Shown piece after piece: positions 1 to 9,887 of a DNA stretch of 64,000 nt. The stretch is from Bin80 sp965203305 (lineage in GTDB: Bacteria; Bacteroidota; Rhodothermia; Rhodothermales; Bin80): the NCBI GenBank assembly GCA_965203305.1, contig OZ241874.1:2914001-2978000 (forward strand), written 5' to 3'. The notes beneath the pieces were generated by a model. It was not told the DNA's origin. It saw only the letters and a program-made list of their open reading frames with translations, and made no database searches. Numbering within the stretch: position 1 is the stretch's first letter; the number at the start of each line of letters is the position of its first letter. The position numbers and the translations under genes were made by a program.

Positions 1-147
1 ATTATGTATGACCATGTTTGCCGAGGCAATCTCTTCAAAGTTACGGAAAGGTAGCCAGAGTGCCTGAATTCATCAAACAGAAACACTGTCCCGATACACT
101 GTTTTTCCGATTTAACCGATGGCAAACAGCCCGTTTTACCCACCTGT
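1..147. other. Left-edge intergenic sequence
   Basis: This stretch lies downstream of pssA, which reads leftwards. I see no open frame with family motifs, no convincing terminator and no RNA gene. It may hold the end of the pssA transcript or belong to a gene beyond the window edge. Confidence 0.4.
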
Positions 148-1071
148 CTACTCTTCTCGCCCGGACAGTGCCATGAGAGACCGAACAGATCGAATTGACG
201 CATGAGCAAGTCCGATCAGGATATACACTAAAATAGTCAGAAGCAGTCCTGAATATGGGAAGATTGCCATGAATAGCACAGAAGCAATATAGGCACCTGA
301 AGCGACTGGATATTGACGAAGGTAATCAAAAGAAATTCTTGGAACGCCATCAAAGCGGATCATGGACACCATTAACAGGGACAGAATCACGACAACAGGA
401 ATAAAAAATCCTGTGTCCAGAACTCCCGATTGTACGAGCCATGTTTCCTGATCAATGTTGAGCACAATAGCGACAACAAAGTACGCGTATATGGATATTG
501 GCAACCCATCAAAATCCAGCTTTTTTTCTGGTAAAGTCTGCAGATTGAATCGTGCCAGACGTACTGCACCACACATTACAGGCAGAGTGCTGACAATAAG
601 TCCAAAGGTTCCGCTGGACTCCAGGATTCTGGCATAAACTAGGTAGGCAGGAGCGACTCCGAAAGAGACAGCATCGCACAAGGAGTCCAGCTCTACGCCA
701 AACTGGCTTGTCCCATGCATCAAGCGTGCCACAATTCCGTCCAGCAGATCAAAAAGTCCAGCAAAAATAATCAGATAACACGCATACGCGAACTGCTCCT
801 GATGTACCTGGGTGATCGCCACGAACCCGCAGAACATGTTCATAAGCGTAAAAAAAGAAGGAACCGCGACACGGACTTTGTTTCCCTGACTTGCCTCCGA
901 TACTTGTTCAGAAGAACCGGACTGAAAAGATTTTCTGCTATCATCCATGAGAATTCTCAAATAATCCGCAATCTGGCGAGCGAGGAGTGATAGGAACTCA
1001 TTGCGATTTCCCGCCTTCGGGGGAATATCAGGGCGTAATCGTGAAAACCCTGAACCAAAGGATGTTGACAT
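148..1071 (-). CDS. pssA: CDP-diacylglycerol--serine O-phosphatidyltransferase
   Basis: The enzyme condenses CDP-diacylglycerol with serine to make phosphatidylserine at the inner membrane. The CDP-alcohol phosphotransferase signature DG-x2-AR-x8-G-x3-D-x3-D is complete at residues 111-133 (D111, G112, A115, R116, G125, D129, D133). About seven hydrophobic segments follow one another, the first starting near residue 68. The first 41 residues look unlike the family, so the ATG at 948 (266 residues) is a real alternative start; the longer form keeps the gene 53 bp from psd, which favours cotranscription. Upstream psd uses the product, so the two genes form a phosphatidylethanolamine operon. Identification is firm; the start is not. 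Confidence 0.93.
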   Translation of the reverse strand: MSTSFGSGFSRLRPDIPPKAGNRNEFLSLLARQIADYLRILMDDSRKSFQSGSSEQVSEASQGNKVRVAVPSFFTLMNMFCGFVAITQVHQEQFAYACYLIIFAGLFDLLDGIVARLMHGTSQFGVELDSLCDAVSFGVAPAYLVYARILESSGTFGLIVSTLPVMCGAVRLARFNLQTLPEKKLDFDGLPISIYAYFVVAIVLNIDQETWLVQSGVLDTGFFIPVVVILSLLMVSMIRFDGVPRISFDYLRQYPVASGAYIASVLFMAIFPYSGLLLTILVYILIGLAHASIRSVRSLMALSGREE

Positions 1072-1124
1072 GGATTCCGCCCCGCATACTCACAGGTGCC
1101 TGCCGTGAACAGAGATCCGAAACT

Positions 1125-1829
1125 TTATGAGTCAGACTGATTCGGCTCATCGGTTTCTTTGAACTCGGGATGTATGGCCCCAAGTACGCTTACACCGGCA
1201 GATACTCTCTCATTAACCTTTACTTTGACAGGAAGGTCAGCAGGAAACAAAACATCCATCCGGGATCCAAACCTTATCAGCCCAAACCGCCTGCCCGCCT
1301 TGACCTGATCTCCCTCACTAACGTGAAAAACAACACGCCGGGCCAGAGTGCCTGCAATTTGCTTGAATAAGACTCTCTTTCCATTGGAATGCTCTATCCC
1401 TATCTGAGACTGCTCATTAAGAGTGGAGGATTTCGAATCCCATGCCAGGCGAAATTCTCCAGACTTGTAGGTCAGGTAGCGCACGATTCCGCTGATCGGA
1501 ATGCGATTTACGTGGACATCCAGTATGGAAAGAAAGATGGAAATCCGCCAAGCAGATCCCCCGACAAACAGTGACTCTTCCTCTTGTACAATCTCCAGAA
1601 TTTTACCATCTGCGGGAGAGAGAATCAGGGAGTCAGCATCCTCTGGCAAAACCCTTTCTGGATCTCTGAAGAAGCAAGCTACCATGAGTCCAAGCCCTGG
1701 CAGCAGAAGTGGAACAAGGATAAGCTCAAGCCTCACGGGTATGCCAGGAATGAGCAGGAGTAATCCGGACAGGATCAATCCGAAAAAAAGTGCTATGACA
1801 ACAAATATCCAGCCCTCACGAGCGATCAT
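1125..1829 (-). CDS. psd: Phosphatidylserine decarboxylase proenzyme
   Basis: It decarboxylates phosphatidylserine to phosphatidylethanolamine. The protein is of the short PSD type: two hydrophobic segments at the N terminus, the SPADG block, VHVNRIP with its conserved His, and a C-terminal RFGSR motif in which the Gly-Ser bond is self-cleaved to give the pyruvoyl group. The open frame runs up to 1913 but begins there with TTG and has a non-conserved extension. I prefer the ATG at 1829 (234 residues), which has AGAGG just upstream. A TTG a few codons earlier behind GGGGAGG is another option. It precedes pssA in the same operon and diverges from mtaB. Confidence 0.92.
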   Translation of the reverse strand: MIAREGWIFVVIALFFGLILSGLLLLIPGIPVRLELILVPLLLPGLGLMVACFFRDPERVLPEDADSLILSPADGKILEIVQEEESLFVGGSAWRISIFLSILDVHVNRIPISGIVRYLTYKSGEFRLAWDSKSSTLNEQSQIGIEHSNGKRVLFKQIAGTLARRVVFHVSEGDQVKAGRRFGLIRFGSRMDVLFPADLPVKVKVNERVSAGVSVLGAIHPEFKETDEPNQSDS

Positions 1830-1955
1830 GTCCTCTGCCTGCAAAGAAACCTCCCCATATTCTTCAGACACGATGGTCTGCTGAGTTGATACAAGAATGA
1901 CATAGCTAAACAAAATAAGTATGCAGTCATTCTATCAGATTCAAACCGTCCATTG

Positions 1956-3251
1956 ATGAATCGGGTTTCATTTCATACGCTGGGTTGCAAACTGAATTTT
2001 GCTGAGACGAGCAGTCTGAGGAGGCAGTTTGAGAAGCGAGGGTTTGAGGCAGTTAACCCAAAAGATGCCTGCGATATTTCCATCATCAATACCTGCTCGG
2101 TTACGGCAGAGGCAGACCGAAAGTGCCGCCAGATTATACGCCGTACTCATCGCTTGAACCCGGATGCATTTATTGTAGTCACCGGATGCTATGCGCAACT
2201 CCGTCCGAAAGAGGTAGCCTCTATGGAAGGAGTTCATGCTGTACTGGGAAATGCAGAAAAAGCGCATCTCTTTGACCTGCTGAATGATTTTTTGCCAAAA
2301 GAAAACCCGCATGTCAATGTGTCCTGCACAGGGAGCACCTCATCGTTTGATCCTGCCCTGTTGTCTGATGATCGTACCCGCGCATTCCTGAAGGTACAGG
2401 ACGGATGCGACTATTCATGTTCCTTCTGCACAATTCCCATGGCTCGAGGAAAGAGTCGTTCTGCTTCCCCGGACCAGATCATTAACCAGGCTAAAGATCT
2501 TGCAGAGCGCGGCACTAAAGAGATTGTTCTGACAGGAGTCAATATAGGACTCTATGGACAGGGCAGTCAAGACAGGAAAACGGATATGAACCTGCTCCGG
2601 CTCCTGCATGAATTAGCTAAAGTAGACGGAATCCTGCGCTACCGGATCTCCTCCATTGAACCCAATCTGCTCACGGAAGAGATTATTGACTATGTTGCTG
2701 AAAATCCTGTTATGGTACCTCATTTCCATATTCCCCTGCAGAGCGGGGATAATGCCACACTGGGAGCAATGCGACGGCGATATCAGAGAGAGCTGTACAT
2801 GCAACGACTGAATTACATTCATACGCGCATGCCTGATGCAGGGATTGGCGCAGATGTTATTGTTGGCTTTCCTGCCGAAACTCCTGAACGCTTCGCAGAA
2901 ACACACGCGTTTCTGGCAGATTTGCCAGTCACTTATCTGCATGTATTCACCTATTCGGAACGGCCCGGCACAACCTCCGCAGCACAATCCTGCAGGCCTG
3001 TCCCACCCTCCGAATGCACAGCCCGCAATCAAAGACTTCAGGAACTCTCCAATCGCAAACAGAGAATGTTTCGGGAGCGATTTTACGGTCAAACACGGCC
3101 GGTGCTCTGGGAGCACAGCACAAAATCTGGAAAGATGCACGGATATACGGACAATTATATCCGGGTTTCCTGTCCCTTTGACAGGCAGCGTGTCGGAGTA
3201 GTTGAACATGTCAGACTGGGCACCAGGGAGGCGGCTTTCGTCGCCGACTAG
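1956..3251 (+). CDS. mtaB: tRNA (t6A37) methylthiotransferase
   Basis: This radical-SAM enzyme adds a methylthio group to t6A37 of tRNA, giving ms2t6A. Three N-terminal cysteines (within LGCKLN, NTCSV and TGCYAQ) should bind the auxiliary Fe-S cluster. The radical-SAM triad is CDYSCSFC (C152, C156, C159 counted from a TTG one codon upstream), and a C-terminal TRAM-like segment follows. The GC-K start and overall length of about 430 residues fit MtaB rather than MiaB or RimO. The ATG at 1956 is preferred over the TTG at 1953. Its substrate base is made by the TsaE/B/D proteins encoded at 34-36 kb. It ends tail to tail with pepP, overlapping by 4 bp. Confidence 0.92.
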   Translation: MNRVSFHTLGCKLNFAETSSLRRQFEKRGFEAVNPKDACDISIINTCSVTAEADRKCRQIIRRTHRLNPDAFIVVTGCYAQLRPKEVASMEGVHAVLGNAEKAHLFDLLNDFLPKENPHVNVSCTGSTSSFDPALLSDDRTRAFLKVQDGCDYSCSFCTIPMARGKSRSASPDQIINQAKDLAERGTKEIVLTGVNIGLYGQGSQDRKTDMNLLRLLHELAKVDGILRYRISSIEPNLLTEEIIDYVAENPVMVPHFHIPLQSGDNATLGAMRRRYQRELYMQRLNYIHTRMPDAGIGADVIVGFPAETPERFAETHAFLADLPVTYLHVFTYSERPGTTSAAQSCRPVPPSECTARNQRLQELSNRKQRMFRERFYGQTRPVLWEHSTKSGKMHGYTDNYIRVSCPFDRQRVGVVEHVRLGTREAAFVAD

Positions 3252-4651
3252 CTGCCACACGCAGCTTCCACATCCTGGACGGTTTTGGGAATCGGCGGGC
3301 CCATAATTCTGCATCCTTCGGGAGTTACCTCAATATTCTCCTCAATACGCACTCCACCAAAGCCTTTCCAGGCAGACAGCTTTTCGTAATTGATAAAATT
3401 TTCGTGCCTCTGTTCACGTTCCCACTGGTCAATCAATGGACCAATAAAATAGCATCCTGGCTCAACGGTCAGTACAAATCCCGGCGCAGGAGATCTTCCA
3501 AACCGCAGAGATCTGAATCCAAATTGACTGCTTCTCTGCACTTCATCATCATAGCCAACCAGGTCTTCTCCCAGATTTTCCATGTCATGTACATCCAGCC
3601 CCATCATGTGCCCCAGTCCATGCGGAAAGAACAGTGCATGAGCACCTGCGTCCACCGACTCCTCCAAATCCCCTCGCATCAGCCCAATTTGCTGAAGCCT
3701 GTCTGTTAGTGTACGAGCAGCAGTCAGGTGACTTTCCCGAAACGGACGATACGGATGAATACTTGACAGTGCATCTGTCAACGAATCCAGAACAGCCTGA
3801 TAAATCTCGGTTTGACGAGAAGAAAATTTGCCCTGAACCGGGTAGGTTCTTGTAATATCACTGGCATACCCCTTCAGTGTTGCTGCTCCGCTATCCTGCA
3901 CAACGAGATCACCTTGTTTAAGCTGACGGTGATAATGGTGATTATGCAAAACCTGCCCCTTTCCGGTCAAAATGCATGGATATGCCAGACGGCCTCCACC
4001 ACTAATTGCAATCCCCTCCACAACACCGGCAATCTCTCGTTCAAACTTGCCTGCCTGAACGGATCGCATTGCTGCACGATACATCTCCCCTGTAACCTCG
4101 AGGGCTGCTTCTATCTCTGCCAGCTCCTTCGGCTCCTTGACGGAACGCTGACTAATCACGGCACGAGCGAGAACTTCCGAGTGTCCGTGAAGGCTCTCCC
4201 CTCGCTCCAGTTTCAGAAAATCTTCCAGTCCTTGGGCAGTTTCTGTGCGGTATGGAGGCAAATAGTGAATGTCTCGTTTCTGCGTCTGTGCCTGCTGAAG
4301 TATTCCGGGAATATCTGACAACTCACACACCTGATCAACTCCTGAGAGTTCTCCCAGCTCCGCCAGACTCAGCTGTGAACCAGACCAGATAATATCGTCT
4401 ATTGTGGGTTCCCTGCCAAAGAGTATAGCCTGATTCTGATCTGCATCAATCATCAGAAACAGATCATGTTTGCCGATTCCCGCATAATACAGGAACGTAC
4501 TGTCCTGCCGGAATGGATAGGTGTTGTCCGCATAATTCATTGGACTCTCCACATTCCCCGGAAAAAGCGCAATTCCACTCCCCATAGACTCTATCAATTT
4601 CCTGCGGCGTGTGCGATACACATCAGCACTGAACATGGATTCTGAGTCCAT
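3248..4651 (-). CDS. pepP: Xaa-Pro aminopeptidase, M24B family
   Basis: It removes an N-terminal residue that precedes proline. An N-terminal creatinase/PepP domain is followed by the pita-bread catalytic domain. Metal ligands are visible as the two Asp in QDSGA...SDITRTYPV, the His of FPHGLGHMMGLDVHD, and Glu in TVEPGCYF and RIEENIEV. The frame can be opened to a TTG at 4684; I use the ATG at 4651, with another ATG at 4636. No export signal is visible, so it is probably cytoplasmic. The 3' end overlaps mtaB by 4 bp, leaving no room for a separate terminator. Confidence 0.93.
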   Translation of the reverse strand: MDSESMFSADVYRTRRRKLIESMGSGIALFPGNVESPMNYADNTYPFRQDSTFLYYAGIGKHDLFLMIDADQNQAILFGREPTIDDIIWSGSQLSLAELGELSGVDQVCELSDIPGILQQAQTQKRDIHYLPPYRTETAQGLEDFLKLERGESLHGHSEVLARAVISQRSVKEPKELAEIEAALEVTGEMYRAAMRSVQAGKFEREIAGVVEGIAISGGGRLAYPCILTGKGQVLHNHHYHRQLKQGDLVVQDSGAATLKGYASDITRTYPVQGKFSSRQTEIYQAVLDSLTDALSSIHPYRPFRESHLTAARTLTDRLQQIGLMRGDLEESVDAGAHALFFPHGLGHMMGLDVHDMENLGEDLVGYDDEVQRSSQFGFRSLRFGRSPAPGFVLTVEPGCYFIGPLIDQWEREQRHENFINYEKLSAWKGFGGVRIEENIEVTPEGCRIMGPPIPKTVQDVEAACGS

Positions 4652-4768
4652 CGTGTTAGAGATAGCTTTTAAAATGCTCGTCAAGATTGTTTTTGATGCC
4701 TGCCTACGAAGCGGAATGAGAACAATTTAGCAATTTTCCAGTAGAGGCCGGTTCTCTGAATCGTTCCC

Positions 4769-5230
4769 ATGCTTGCAAGAGGTCTCATACTGACTCTGAT
4801 GGCATTGTTCTGTGCGACCTGCAAGTCTCCCACAGCACCTGTTCCCTCGGACCCCAAGAATATTTCTGTCCCCCGTGCAGTCGCCGAAGAAGATTATGTT
4901 CAGCTGGACAATGGACTGAAATACTATGATTTCAAGGAAGGGACAGGGGATCCTGCAAAAAATCAGGACATCCTGAGCGTCCATTATCATGGCTGGCTGA
5001 CAGACAGCACCCTCTTTGATACGTCCTATCTCAAAGAGCAGCCCCATGTGTTCCGACTGGGGGCTGGAAATGTCATAGCAGGATGGGATCAGGGCCTTGT
5101 AGGGATGCGCCAGGGTGGAGAGCGTCAACTGGTGATTCCCCCCGAACTTGCCTATGGAGAGAGCGGCCGGGGTTCCATCCCGGCAAATGCAACCCTGATC
5201 TTTGAGGTGATCCTGACCTCTATTGACTGA
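4769..5230 (+). CDS. FKBP-type peptidyl-prolyl isomerase lipoprotein
   Basis: This is a small (153-residue) FKBP-fold prolyl isomerase. The N terminus is hydrophobic and ends in a cysteine (LFCATC-KS), consistent with a lipobox though with an unusual residue at -3. The FKBP domain covers about residues 48-152 and shows YHGWL..G..FDTS, VIAGWDQGLVGMRQGGER and PPELAYG...IPANATLIFEV. It probably acts in the periplasm or on the envelope as a folding helper. The gene ends tail to tail with the large fusion gene, overlapping it by 11 bp. Confidence 0.9.
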   Translation: MLARGLILTLMALFCATCKSPTAPVPSDPKNISVPRAVAEEDYVQLDNGLKYYDFKEGTGDPAKNQDILSVHYHGWLTDSTLFDTSYLKEQPHVFRLGAGNVIAGWDQGLVGMRQGGERQLVIPPELAYGESGRGSIPANATLIFEVILTSID

Positions 5231-8200
5231 TCCCTGCAGCATCCTCCTGAAGTACTGAGTCCAAAGTTTCGACAAGTCTGGCAGCATCAGACCTGTTGAA
5301 CACCATTGGCGGCTTGATCTTCAGCACATTGTGAAGTGGCCCGTCCGTTGAAACCAGAATGCCCCGATCCCGCATGCGGTTGGCGATGTACTCTGCCTCC
5401 CGGTCTGCCGGCTCCAGTGTCCTGGAATCTCTCACCAGCTCGACTCCCAGAAATAATCCCTTCCCCCGCACATCTCCAATAATCGGATGTTTCCCCTTCA
5501 AGGATTCAAGAACTCGCTTTAGAAAATCTCCCGTGGCCCGTGCATTTTCCTGAAGATTTTCTGATTCAATTACATCCAGCACTGCCATCCCCGTCATGCA
5601 GGAAACCGGATTCCCTCCGAATGTGCTGAAAAATTCCATCCCGTTATCAAAGGACTGTGCGATCTCGGGAGTCGTCACAACGCCGGCAAGGGGGTGCCCG
5701 TTGCCCATAGGCTTGCCAAGTACAACAATATCTGGAATCACCTTCTGCGACTGGAACCCCCAGAAATCACTCCCTGTGCGCCCGAATCCTACCTGTACCT
5801 CATCAGCAATGCAGATTCCTCCTGCCGTGCGTACATGCGCATACACTTCCTTCAGATATCCCTGTGGCAACTCAATCTGCCCGCCACAACCAAGAAGAGA
5901 CTCACAGATAAAAGCGGCAATCCCGCTGGAGACGGAGTTGATCTTTGATTGCACTGCCCGGGCATACTGTCCTCCCGCATCAGCTCCGCGAAACTGCCCC
6001 CGGTATACATCCGGAACCGGAACGAGATGAACATATGGAGGAGCACCTGTGCCGCCGGGGCCATCAAACTTGTACGGACTGATCGCAATCAGGGAACTCA
6101 AATGACCATGATAGGCACCCTCCAGAACAACAATATCCCGACGACCTGTGTGTGCAAACGCCAAACGCAATGCCAGATCATTGGCCTCGCTCCCCGAATT
6201 CACGAAATAACATACGCCCAGTGGATCTGGCATGGTCGCAGCCAGCCGCTCCGCATACTCTACAAGGGTTCGATGCAGGTATCGTGTGTTCGTATTCAAA
6301 ACTCGCATCTGGCGAATCGCTGCGGCATTTACCCGGGGGTGACTATGCCCTACATGAGGGACATTGTTTACCGCGTCAAGGAATGCCCGACCAGTCTCAT
6401 CGTACAGGTACTGACGATGTCCACGCACAATCTGCAGCGGGGTTCGGTAAGAAATACTGAGATTCCCCCCAATACATTCTTTTCTACGAGAGTGAATGTT
6501 CTGCGTGGAAGGTTCCGGGACAGACAGTTGCTCATCACGGATTCCAAGCAAAAGGTTAGGATCTGGACAGACGGAGAGCCATGTGTCTCGCTGACTTGCG
6601 GGTGCTACTCCCCAGTATGCACCGGACTGGCCCAGCAGATCCGCAATCACCTGAAAATGCAAATGGGGAATCCATCCACCATTTTCCTCGGGGCTTCCAA
6701 GATGCGCAAATTGTTCTCCCTGATCTATTTCCTGTCCCGGCTGAAGCTGCCGGACGGAATCCTGGCTAAGATGACCGTACAGTGTGTAGAAGCTCTCTCC
6801 TCCTGTCACATGCTCCAGAATTACAAGTCCCCCGAAATCCATCGGATTTTGACGGAACGAAAGGCTGTGCACATGACCCGCAACGGGAGCATAAACTGGT
6901 GTCCCGGACTCCTTGAACAAATCTATGCCCAAATGAATGGTTCGGCTCTCATCAAAATCATTACTGAAGAATTGATAATGCTCTGCCGTATAGACAGTTC
7001 TGGGTTCATTGTACCGTCCAACTCCAATCTCAGCACCCGCACGACGAATTCTCCGAAACCATGCCGCTGAGGCTTTTTCCGGATCCGGCTGCCTGTCAGA
7101 AGGCGTGACCAGAGGACTGCTGACACTGAGGTCCAGTACCAGAGGAGCCTGTGTGCACAGGTCTGGCTGCATTACTGGTGCAAATACCTGCTTTTGAAGC
7201 TGGCTGACGAGGCGTTTATTTTTCGGACATGGTTCCATGCCACAGGCCGATCTCCACCGATACTCTGCCAGTGACGAGGATTCTGCACACAGATACTCAA
7301 GCAGAGACCATGCTCCCTTTTCTGATACAAGAATGTATTCATTTTCCGGATCCAATGCCCCCCTGTACGCCGAAACCAGTACACTGCAACAGAGGCGAGC
7401 TCTGATCAACCCGTGCAGGACAGCAATCTCCGTCTCTTCCAGGGGAAATGCCTTGTGATAGCCATGGACAACTTCCGCCGCCGCTCCAACCGGATCCCGC
7501 TTCATCATCATCACATAGGCTGCCGCAATGGCCAGCTCTGCAATTGTGGCTGTGCGCAGCGCATCCCCAAAATCAATGAGCCCACAAACACGGGTCTGAT
7601 AGCCCGTGCCCTGAACAAGGATATTATGATCATTGGCATCGTGATGAATCACGCTCTGTCGAAACTGATCAAAGGAGGATAAAACTTCATTCTGGAAGAA
7701 GTCCAGTGAATTCTCCACCAGTCTGCGCTTTCCGGCATCCTGGACATGCTCTAGATATTCGGAGAAGTGGACCGCTTTGCGCAAATCCCATTCATAATCA
7801 CGGCGCGCCGATTCATGCCTGAAACCTTCCAGTGTCCGGTCAAGTGATCCGAGAAAGTATCCCATATCCTGTAATAGCGGCCCCAGTACGGGGTTTACGT
7901 TTGCCAGCGTTCGCCCGGCAAGCCAGGTGACCATCCATGCCTGATGATGCTCTCCCGTCCTGCCCTCCACAATTACTTTTGGATCCCCTCCCTGAGAAGG
8001 CACAACAGTCGGGAAACAGACCCGTGTGTCATTCTCTTGCAGATACGAGATAACAGCCTGCTGAAAATCTACATAATCGGAGTCTGCCGCTGCATTGGCA
8101 ATCTTCAGGACATAGGATCCTGTGTTTGTTTTCAGACGAAAATTTTGATCCAGATGACTGGGCAGCTCCGACACAGCACCGCTGAGTCCAAAATACTCCT

Positions 8201-8255
8201 GCGCTAGGGACTGAGCCTCAGAAGACGAAAAATCTGGTGCAGCGTTCTTGATCAT
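5220..8255 (-). CDS. Fusion: aminoglycoside-phosphotransferase-like kinase, M23 peptidase fold, class III aminotransferase-fold phospholyase
   Basis: Three enzymes are joined in 1011 residues. Residues 1-340 form an APH/choline-kinase-like kinase with VIHHDANDHNIL and LIDFGDA. Residues 430-560 form an M23/LytM-like domain that keeps the zinc ligands (HLGID and HLHFQV). Residues 590-1005 are a PLP-dependent class III aminotransferase fold with NSGSEANDLALRLA, ICDEVQ-type ADEVQVGFGRTG and the PLP lysine in VLGKPMGNGHPL. In animals the matching separate proteins are a hydroxylysine kinase and ammoniophospholyases acting on phosphohydroxylysine or phosphoethanolamine, so a kinase-then-lyase route for an amino alcohol is the best guess. 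The substrate is not readable. No signal peptide is visible, so the M23 domain appears to be cytoplasmic. Confidence 0.88.
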   Translation of the reverse strand: MIKNAAPDFSSSEAQSLAQEYFGLSGAVSELPSHLDQNFRLKTNTGSYVLKIANAAADSDYVDFQQAVISYLQENDTRVCFPTVVPSQGGDPKVIVEGRTGEHHQAWMVTWLAGRTLANVNPVLGPLLQDMGYFLGSLDRTLEGFRHESARRDYEWDLRKAVHFSEYLEHVQDAGKRRLVENSLDFFQNEVLSSFDQFRQSVIHHDANDHNILVQGTGYQTRVCGLIDFGDALRTATIAELAIAAAYVMMMKRDPVGAAAEVVHGYHKAFPLEETEIAVLHGLIRARLCCSVLVSAYRGALDPENEYILVSEKGAWSLLEYLCAESSSLAEYRWRSACGMEPCPKNKRLVSQLQKQVFAPVMQPDLCTQAPLVLDLSVSSPLVTPSDRQPDPEKASAAWFRRIRRAGAEIGVGRYNEPRTVYTAEHYQFFSNDFDESRTIHLGIDLFKESGTPVYAPVAGHVHSLSFRQNPMDFGGLVILEHVTGGESFYTLYGHLSQDSVRQLQPGQEIDQGEQFAHLGSPEENGGWIPHLHFQVIADLLGQSGAYWGVAPASQRDTWLSVCPDPNLLLGIRDEQLSVPEPSTQNIHSRRKECIGGNLSISYRTPLQIVRGHRQYLYDETGRAFLDAVNNVPHVGHSHPRVNAAAIRQMRVLNTNTRYLHRTLVEYAERLAATMPDPLGVCYFVNSGSEANDLALRLAFAHTGRRDIVVLEGAYHGHLSSLIAISPYKFDGPGGTGAPPYVHLVPVPDVYRGQFRGADAGGQYARAVQSKINSVSSGIAAFICESLLGCGGQIELPQGYLKEVYAHVRTAGGICIADEVQVGFGRTGSDFWGFQSQKVIPDIVVLGKPMGNGHPLAGVVTTPEIAQSFDNGMEFFSTFGGNPVSCMTGMAVLDVIESENLQENARATGDFLKRVLESLKGKHPIIGDVRGKGLFLGVELVRDSRTLEPADREAEYIANRMRDRGILVSTDGPLHNVLKIKPPMVFNRSDAARLVETLDSVLQEDAAGISQ

Positions 8256-8547
8256 GGATAATTGCCGCCTGAAATTTGATCAAACTTGTGTCATGTTCAC
8301 CCTGTGCAACCGTACATGCCCTGGATTATCCTGGATTGGAGCAGTGACTGGGGAGTGACGAAGTCTCTCATCCGTGTCCAAAGCAGAATTCGCAATCCAG
8401 TCTGCATGTTTCTGAATAAATTCTGCTTGGGAACGCCCTGCCTGGAGAATAGATCAGGGGCTAGTAGTGTGTACCCGTTTCTTCCATCAGGGTATGGGAA
8501 GGTCTGCAATGTTACGATCCTTGCAAGGATCCTGCCCCCGAGCATAT
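8256..8547. other. Intergenic between fusion gene and galK
   Basis: A 292-bp gap between two leftward genes. Short open frames on both strands lack recognisable motifs. The promoter of the fusion gene should lie here, but I could not pick out a convincing one. Confidence 0.4.
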
Positions 8548-9705
8548 CTATTCAGACGAGATCCGTCGAACCCGTGCCTCAATCCCCCGACCGAGTACAT
8601 GAATATGGGGACTTCGGTGATATCTCTGTTCATATTCCACTGCAACAGATTCCGTAATGAACTGCACATCTTCCTCCTTCACCAGACTGACAATGCACCC
8701 GCCAAACCCTCCCCCTATCATCCGTGCTCCAAAAACTCCGGGAAGCTCCCTGGCACACGCAACCATAAAATCCAGTTCTTCACAACTCACCTCATAGTCA
8801 TCTCTCAGGCTTGCGTGTGATGCACTCAGAATATGCCCCAGACCGAACCAGTCCAAATCTTCTATGGTACTGCAGGCCTTCTTCACCCGCTCATTCTCAT
8901 GAAGTACATGCCGGATGCGTCGTCGTAAAAGAGTATCCCTGAGATGCAATACATGATGGTGCTCTGCATGACGGAGTGACCGAATGGATGGATCTGCGGC
9001 ACACAGATGCTGCAGTGCCCTCTGACATTCAGCCCGTCGTTCATTATACTTTGAGCCGGCAAGCTGTCTCTCCACTCTGCTATCCATAACAACAAACCGT
9101 ATGTCCTTATTTGGGAGTGGGATATGCTGCCACTCCAGCGTGTGACAGTCCAGAAAAAGAGCATGGTCTGGACGACCAACTCGCGAGACAATCTGATCCA
9201 TAATTCCGCATTGAACATTGAGGTACCGATGCTCCACCACCTGACCGATTCTGGCAAGCTCCATCGGATTTTCTGGAATGCCGCGCAACTCTTCCAATGC
9301 AAGTCCGACTGCGATCTCTAGTGCCGCGGAGGAGCCTAGTCCTGCTCCTGTGGGAATGTCCCCGATAATCAGCATCTCAACAGGAGCTGGAGGAGGCAGT
9401 TCTCGTATCATGCCTGCCACATACGATGCCCAGTGTACTTGCGGCACCCCGGACCACTCCCCTGATAAAAAGGACACTTCTTCCTGGTAATTCCAGGAAC
9501 GGAAATGATGGCTGCCTTTTATGCTGAGTCGTGCAGCAACATACACAGCTCTGTCCATGATCATCGGCAGTGCCAGCCCGTCATTGTAATCCGTATGATC
9601 TCCGATCAGATTGACTCTGCCGGGGGCACATGCCAGAATTAAGTGGTGGGCATTTCCCCGCCAGCTGGAGAATGCTTCTATGGCGGTCTGCTCCAGATCA
9701 GCCAT
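8548..9705 (-). CDS. galK: Galactokinase
   Basis: It phosphorylates galactose at C1, the first step of the Leloir pathway. The galactokinase signature GRVNLIGDHTDYNDG is near the N terminus (residues 29-43), the GHMP ATP-binding motif IPTGAGLGSSAALE follows in the middle, and ARMIGGGFGGCIVSLV is the third conserved block. The length, 385 residues, is normal. No galT, galE or galM lies beside it, so the rest of the pathway must be elsewhere. It is divergent from the HtrA-like gene across about 180 bp. Confidence 0.95.
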   Translation of the reverse strand: MADLEQTAIEAFSSWRGNAHHLILACAPGRVNLIGDHTDYNDGLALPMIMDRAVYVAARLSIKGSHHFRSWNYQEEVSFLSGEWSGVPQVHWASYVAGMIRELPPPAPVEMLIIGDIPTGAGLGSSAALEIAVGLALEELRGIPENPMELARIGQVVEHRYLNVQCGIMDQIVSRVGRPDHALFLDCHTLEWQHIPLPNKDIRFVVMDSRVERQLAGSKYNERRAECQRALQHLCAADPSIRSLRHAEHHHVLHLRDTLLRRRIRHVLHENERVKKACSTIEDLDWFGLGHILSASHASLRDDYEVSCEELDFMVACARELPGVFGARMIGGGFGGCIVSLVKEEDVQFITESVAVEYEQRYHRSPHIHVLGRGIEARVRRISSE

Positions 9706-9887
9706 GTTTCCTCTGAAATTCTATACTTGTCAGGAGCGGTTCCCCTGTCTGCGACTCATACGCGAAAATAGCGGACCGGCTCACATCGGTCCCATTCTTT
9801 ATAAACCTGCTATTGCCGGGACTGTAAGGAACACAAGAAACTACATGCCTTAGCATTCGTAAAGTAGATTAGACAAGATACTGCCCG

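Noticed and set aside
5949..7070. A 373-codon rightward frame opposite the three-domain fusion
   Set aside because: No motif, and the opposite strand carries intact catalytic sites over the same bases.
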